Source of the DNA: Pseudomonadota bacterium
Lineage (GTDB): Bacteria > Pseudomonadota > Gammaproteobacteria > Burkholderiales > Gallionellaceae
Direction of reading: 5' to 3'
Assembly (NCBI GenBank): GCA_021783855.1
Contig: JAJXTL010000120.1
Coordinates: 1 to 9,152 of the forward strand
DNA: 9,152 nucleotides
The position numbers were made by a program, and so were the translations under genes. The first letter of the stretch is position 1, and every line of letters begins with the position of its first letter. Positions 6,573 to 9,152 of this stretch are shown piece by piece. Below the pieces are notes generated by a model, which searched no databases, was not told where the DNA came from, and saw only the letters and a program-made list of their open reading frames with translations.

Positions 6573-6636
6573 AATACATAACAACATGATTTATATCACC
6601 TTTAGTTTTTTATATTTTCAGTCAATATGGCCAATC

Positions 6637-6645
6637 TTCGTCAGC
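6637..6645 (-). promoter_or_regulatory. Candidate activator site GCTGACGAA upstream of the left pilin
   Basis: The 9-mer GCTGACGAA on the minus strand, about 65 bp above the sigma-54 promoter, recurs in the same orientation upstream of the right pilin (9121-9129). Sigma-54 promoters need an upstream enhancer-binding protein such as PilR. A motif shared between two paralogous promoters, within a typical distance, is a candidate site. It does not match the P. aeruginosa PilR motif I know, so the binding protein is unknown. Confidence 0.35.
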
Positions 6646-6741
6646 AAAGTGCCGGATTTCGCCTGTTTTTAACAAAGTCCCCCAGCTAAATTTACCCCTT
6701 TTCAATTCTCATGAAACCGAGGAATCATTGAATGCACGGTT

Positions 6742-8340
6742 TTATCTTCCTGTTGCAACAGGCAGGCCTTGTTTAGCGCAGGCAGATTGATAGCCCAATT
6801 GACAGGCCACACCGAAACTTTGCCTTGCTTCTTCAAAGCGGCTCGAATTTTCCAGCATCAAGCCTCGTCCGATATAGGGCAAACCATAGTCTGGCTTGAG
6901 GCGGATCGCTTCATTGAAATCGTTCAGCGCATCAGTGTAACGCCCCAGTGATGCGTAAGCCGCTCCTCTGTCATTGTATGCATAGCTGTAATCGGGCTTC
7001 ATCCTGATTGCGGTCGTGTAATCGGCAATCGCCTCCTGTTTCAACTTTGTCTTGGACAGCGCAAGCCCACGGTTATGATAGATGCGCTCCATCCCCGGCA
7101 AATACGGCTTTCCTTCCACCAGCTTCACTGCGTCGTCCCACAACAACAGCGGATGGGAAAAGGTGGTCAATCTATCCCAGGCCAGTGGCACCATCAGGAT
7201 GGCAATGAGGCTCAAGGCAAGCAGTGCTACTCTCAGTCTCATTTTCAAGAGCAGCAGTGGGACCACCACCATCAGCAACGGCATCCAAATATAGCTGCGA
7301 TACAGCACGAAACTTTCCTGGATGCGAACCGTGGAAAACTCGGTTGCGAACATCAGCCAGGGAAACAGCATGGCAAAACCGATCACCCCCAACACCCCGC
7401 GTTTGAACAATAACCTGGCGGCCAGCGCGCCGTATCCGATATAACCCAACAGGCCAAACCAGTAGGGTGTCGACAAACCCCCGGCAAACGGTTCCCGCAT
7501 ATCCACCGACATCCATGCAGGGTTGGGCACAAGCCACAACAGCAGGTATTTGAAAAACAGGCCGCTTTGTGTCAGGATGCTCAATAGATAGCTGTGTCCC
7601 CCTCCGTCTATCTTTTCCAGCATCTCCGGCGCATTGATTTCATACACCGAACCCAGAATCCCCTTTTTTGCAAGCAATACAAATATTGCGATGGCGGCAT
7701 AAGCTGCAAAAATTGCCCAGCGCTGCCTGAGCCTTGCGGGCCAATCCTCATGCAGCAGCACCGTCAATGCCAACAGCACCGCAGGCAACATGACGGCGTG
7801 CTCCTTGGAGAACACGGCCAGATAGTAAAGGGGCACGCTGGCCCATAACCACAACGATTTGCCCCGTACACTGCCATGCACATAGGCTGACATCGCAAGC
7901 AGACTGAACAGCATCGCCATCACGATGGTGCGTTGGACGAGATAGCCTGCCCCATAAACCGCCACAGGATGAAGGGCGAACAACATCGCGGTAAAAAATG
8001 CGGCAAGACGCGCATTCTCGACGTGCACTGCCGCAATCAGTTTCTCAAGAAAGTAAAACAGCGCTAATACTGCCAGGGCGTGCAGCAACAAATTGCCCAA
8101 CCTGAAATTGATCAGGTCCAATCCGAATGCGGCTTTCGTCCAGGCAAGCGTCGCATAGGGCAGCGATCGCAATTCAAGCAGGGAAAAATGATCGTTGGAT
8201 ACGGGGAAATTCCCTTTGATGTCGACCGTAAATAACGGGTTGTCGTCGAACACAATCGGGTTCCACAGGAACTGTCCATATAGCAAGACTACGGCTGCAA
8301 TCAGCAACACCACGAATATCCAGCGACGGTTCATACTCAT
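6742..8340 (-). CDS. Polytopic GT-C (TMTC-like) glycosyltransferase with C-terminal TPRs, probable pilin-modifying enzyme
   Basis: A 532-residue inner-membrane protein with about eleven or twelve hydrophobic segments between residues 7 and 387, then a soluble C-terminal region with TPR repeats (about 418-451, 452-485, and a weaker one at 486-519; MKPDYSYAYNDRGAAYASLG and LKPDY are typical). Features of GT-C enzymes of the TMTC/O-mannosyltransferase type: the acidic pair after the first helix (FDDNP, 31-35), RLGNLLLHAL (80-89), FALHPVAVYGAGYLVQRT (121-138), FSKEHAVMLP (177-186) and a tyrosine/arginine stretch (ESFVLYRSYIWMP, 342-354). Such enzymes use lipid-linked sugars and modify proteins on the periplasmic side. 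Start ATG at 8340 has GGGAG five bases upstream; a second ATG two codons later is possible. It lies 64 bp behind a pilin gene with another pilin downstream, so pilin glycosylation is a reasonable inference. Sugar donor and target are unknown. Confidence 0.75.
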   Translation of the reverse strand: MSMNRRWIFVVLLIAAVVLLYGQFLWNPIVFDDNPLFTVDIKGNFPVSNDHFSLLELRSLPYATLAWTKAAFGLDLINFRLGNLLLHALAVLALFYFLEKLIAAVHVENARLAAFFTAMLFALHPVAVYGAGYLVQRTIVMAMLFSLLAMSAYVHGSVRGKSLWLWASVPLYYLAVFSKEHAVMLPAVLLALTVLLHEDWPARLRQRWAIFAAYAAIAIFVLLAKKGILGSVYEINAPEMLEKIDGGGHSYLLSILTQSGLFFKYLLLWLVPNPAWMSVDMREPFAGGLSTPYWFGLLGYIGYGALAARLLFKRGVLGVIGFAMLFPWLMFATEFSTVRIQESFVLYRSYIWMPLLMVVVPLLLLKMRLRVALLALSLIAILMVPLAWDRLTTFSHPLLLWDDAVKLVEGKPYLPGMERIYHNRGLALSKTKLKQEAIADYTTAIRMKPDYSYAYNDRGAAYASLGRYTDALNDFNEAIRLKPDYGLPYIGRGLMLENSSRFEEARQSFGVACQLGYQSACAKQGLPVATGR

Positions 8341-8358
8341 ATCGACTCCCCAATAGCA

Positions 8359-8383
8359 GAAGCCCCTCGCGAGGAGGGGCTTC
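8359..8383 (-). terminator. Strong hairpin between right pilin and GT-C gene (attenuator/processing element)
   Basis: A perfect 10-bp stem, GAAGCCCCTC (8359-8368) with GAGGGGCTTC (8374-8383), and a 5-base loop lies 21 bases after the right pilin stop. On the minus strand it is followed by TGCTATTGGGG, so a real T tract is missing. It would act as a leaky terminator or as a 3' stabiliser of pilin mRNA, allowing limited read-through into the downstream membrane protein, which has no obvious promoter of its own in the 64-bp gap. Confidence 0.65.
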
Positions 8384-8404
8384 CAATCCTACAGCTAGAT
8401 CATG

Positions 8405-8860
8405 TTATTTGCAAAGACCTGCAGCAAGACAAGTGCTGGTCGGATCGGTTTGCCATGTAATGCTGCCAGCTGCGTTAACAACACCACCCGCTGGAGACAA
8501 AACATATGAGTACGACGTTGCACTATCTACCATGCCTGGGCCCGTTGCACTGTTGACAGTAATTGCGCCAGCAGGCGTTTGTGCGAATGAAGCGATCATG
8601 CCCGTAGGTGCAGGCAACGCAGGCACGCCATTGGAGCCAGGCGCACAACCGGTAATGGCTGCACCGGGTGCCAGCCCTTGCGACTGCACGCACTCATCGA
8701 CCGCCTGCTTCAGAGGTGCCGTTGCCTGAACGATCTCGGTAAACTTAGCCTTCTTGGTGTAGTTCTGGTACGAAGGAATCGCGACCGCCGCCAGTATGCC
8801 GATGATGGCCACGACGATCATCAGTTCGATCAGCGTAAAGCCTTGTTGTACTTTTTTCAT
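8405..8860 (-). CDS. pilA: Type IV pilin (PilA/PilE-like), right copy, probable major pilin
   Basis: Structural pilin of 151 residues with a standard short leader MKKVQQG followed by [33 protein letters not shown]. Cleavage after Gly7 by prepilin peptidase gives a 144-residue mature protein with Phe1 and Glu5. Four cysteines (mature 50, 65, 137, 143) are at the same positions as in the left paralogue; the last pair ([10 protein letters not shown]) closes a small C-terminal loop. The start has an ideal AAGGAG six bases upstream. It is preceded by a near-perfect sigma-54 promoter and followed by a strong hairpin, both typical of a highly expressed pilin. I consider it the main pilin of this locus. 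Gene name pilA is by family; pilE would be equally valid in some lineages. No assembly genes (pilB, pilC, pilD) are in the window. Confidence 0.95.
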   Translation of the reverse strand: MKKVQQGFTLIELMIVVAIIGILAAVAIPSYQNYTKKAKFTEIVQATAPLKQAVDECVQSQGLAPGAAITGCAPGSNGVPALPAPTGMIASFAQTPAGAITVNSATGPGMVDSATSYSYVLSPAGGVVNAAGSITWQTDPTSTCLAAGLCK

Positions 8861-8931
8861 TTCAAGCTCCTTGAGTTTAGTTTAATTTCGGCCAACCTGA
8901 TCTGTATGACGATTCGCCTTGCCTGTTATAA

Positions 8932-8947
8932 AGCAATAGGCGTGCCA
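8932..8947 (-). promoter_or_regulatory. pilA: Sigma-54 (-24/-12) promoter of the right pilin gene
   Basis: The minus strand reads TGGCACGCCTATTGCT, an exact match to the consensus TGGCACG-N4-TTGCW, with GG and GC separated by 10 bases. The expected start point is near 8921, giving a leader of about 60 bases that contains the AAGGAG ribosome binding site. This implies RpoN control with an activator of the PilR type. Confidence 0.9.
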
Positions 8948-8951
8948 GAGA

Positions 8952-9007
8952 ACAGAAGACAGAAGACAGAGGACAGAGGACAGAGGACAGAAGACAGAAG
9001 ACAGCAG
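8952..9007. repeat. Eight tandem copies of a 7-bp repeat (ACAGARG)
   Basis: Eight contiguous heptamers: ACAGAAG twice, ACAGAGG three times, ACAGAAG twice, then ACAGCAG, filling 8952-9007 without interruption. The block starts five bases upstream of the -24 box of the pilin promoter and so sits between the promoter and the candidate activator site at 9113-9129. Copy number can change by slippage, which would alter enhancer spacing. No protein is encoded by it. Confidence 0.95.
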
Positions 9008-9083
9008 TGCTGGCGCGGGTTGCAGCGCGATTTGAATATTTTTCGGGCGGTTTCTGCAGCCGGTTTATAAAGCTTGAATCGGG

Positions 9084-9095
9084 TGGCAAGTGCCA
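9084..9095. promoter_or_regulatory. Palindrome TGGCAAGTGCCA in the pilin upstream region
   Basis: A perfect 12-bp palindrome about 137 bp above the right pilin promoter. It could be an operator for a dimeric regulator. Its minus-strand half TGGCAC resembles a -24 box, but no -12 box follows at the correct spacing. Confidence 0.3.
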
Positions 9096-9102
9096 AAATC
9101 CC

Positions 9103-9129
9103 GTCAGCCGGGTGACGAATTTCGTCAGC
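9103..9129 (-). promoter_or_regulatory. Candidate enhancer cluster upstream of the right pilin
   Basis: A perfect 15-bp palindrome, TGACGAATTTCGTCA (9113-9127), with a further GTCAGC half-site at 9103-9108. Read on the minus strand it contains GCTGACGAA (9121-9129), identical to the motif upstream of the left pilin. The centre lies about 200 bp above the predicted start point, a usual enhancer distance for sigma-54 activators. The binding protein is inferred to be PilR-like but is not identified. Confidence 0.45.
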
Positions 9130-9152
9130 TGATCGAATTCATTACCAGCACC

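Noticed and set aside
8952..9007. CRISPR-like array
   Set aside because: Units are 7 bp, contiguous and without spacers; this is a simple tandem repeat.
9075..9096. A second sigma-54 promoter at TGGCAC on the minus strand
   Set aside because: The sequence after TGGCAC is TTGCCACCCG; no TTGC/GC lies at the required 10-base spacing from GG. It is better explained as the palindrome TGGCAAGTGCCA.

Overview
The window looks like chromosomal DNA from a Gram-negative proteobacterium, most likely a betaproteobacterium (for example Nitrosomonadales or Gallionellales). The pointers are moderate GC, a periplasmic ModA with a signal peptide, type IVa pilins under sigma-54 promoters, and an IS110-family remnant. 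The lineage is an inference from protein style, not from a database match. Every intact gene lies on the minus strand, so transcription runs from high to low coordinates.

Left part (1-2228): an overlapping potA-potB-potC-like operon for a spermidine/putrescine-type ABC importer. It holds the ATPase, the first permease and the first 93 codons of the second permease, which runs off the left edge. No substrate-binding protein gene is inside the window. Next upstream (2378-4956) is a complete modA-modB-modC molybdate importer: binding protein, permease, and ATPase with a C-terminal Mop-type domain. A possible 21-residue hydrophobic mini-ORF overlaps the modC stop codon by ATGA. Directly before the modA ribosome binding site lies the 5' part of an IS110-family transposase (4972-5430). 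It has lost its start codon and more than half of its length, so the original control region of modABC appears to have been displaced or removed.

Middle (about 5440-5940): a gene-poor junk zone with a REP/dRS3-like hairpin, a 22-bp inverted repeat and a frameshifted remnant of a VapC-type PIN-domain toxin.

Right part (5992-9152): a type IV pilin locus. Two paralogous pilin genes (about 84% identical in the mature region by hand alignment) flank a 532-residue polytopic membrane protein with C-terminal TPR repeats. That protein resembles GT-C glycosyltransferases of the TMTC type. Each pilin has its own sigma-54 (-24/-12) promoter, and both upstream regions share a GCTGACGAA motif that may be an activator site. 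In front of the right-hand pilin, eight copies of a 7-bp repeat separate the promoter from that motif. A strong hairpin lies between this pilin and the membrane protein. The layout suggests a pilin-modification cassette: the glycosyltransferase-like protein would be expressed by read-through from the highly expressed pilin and could decorate one or both pilins.
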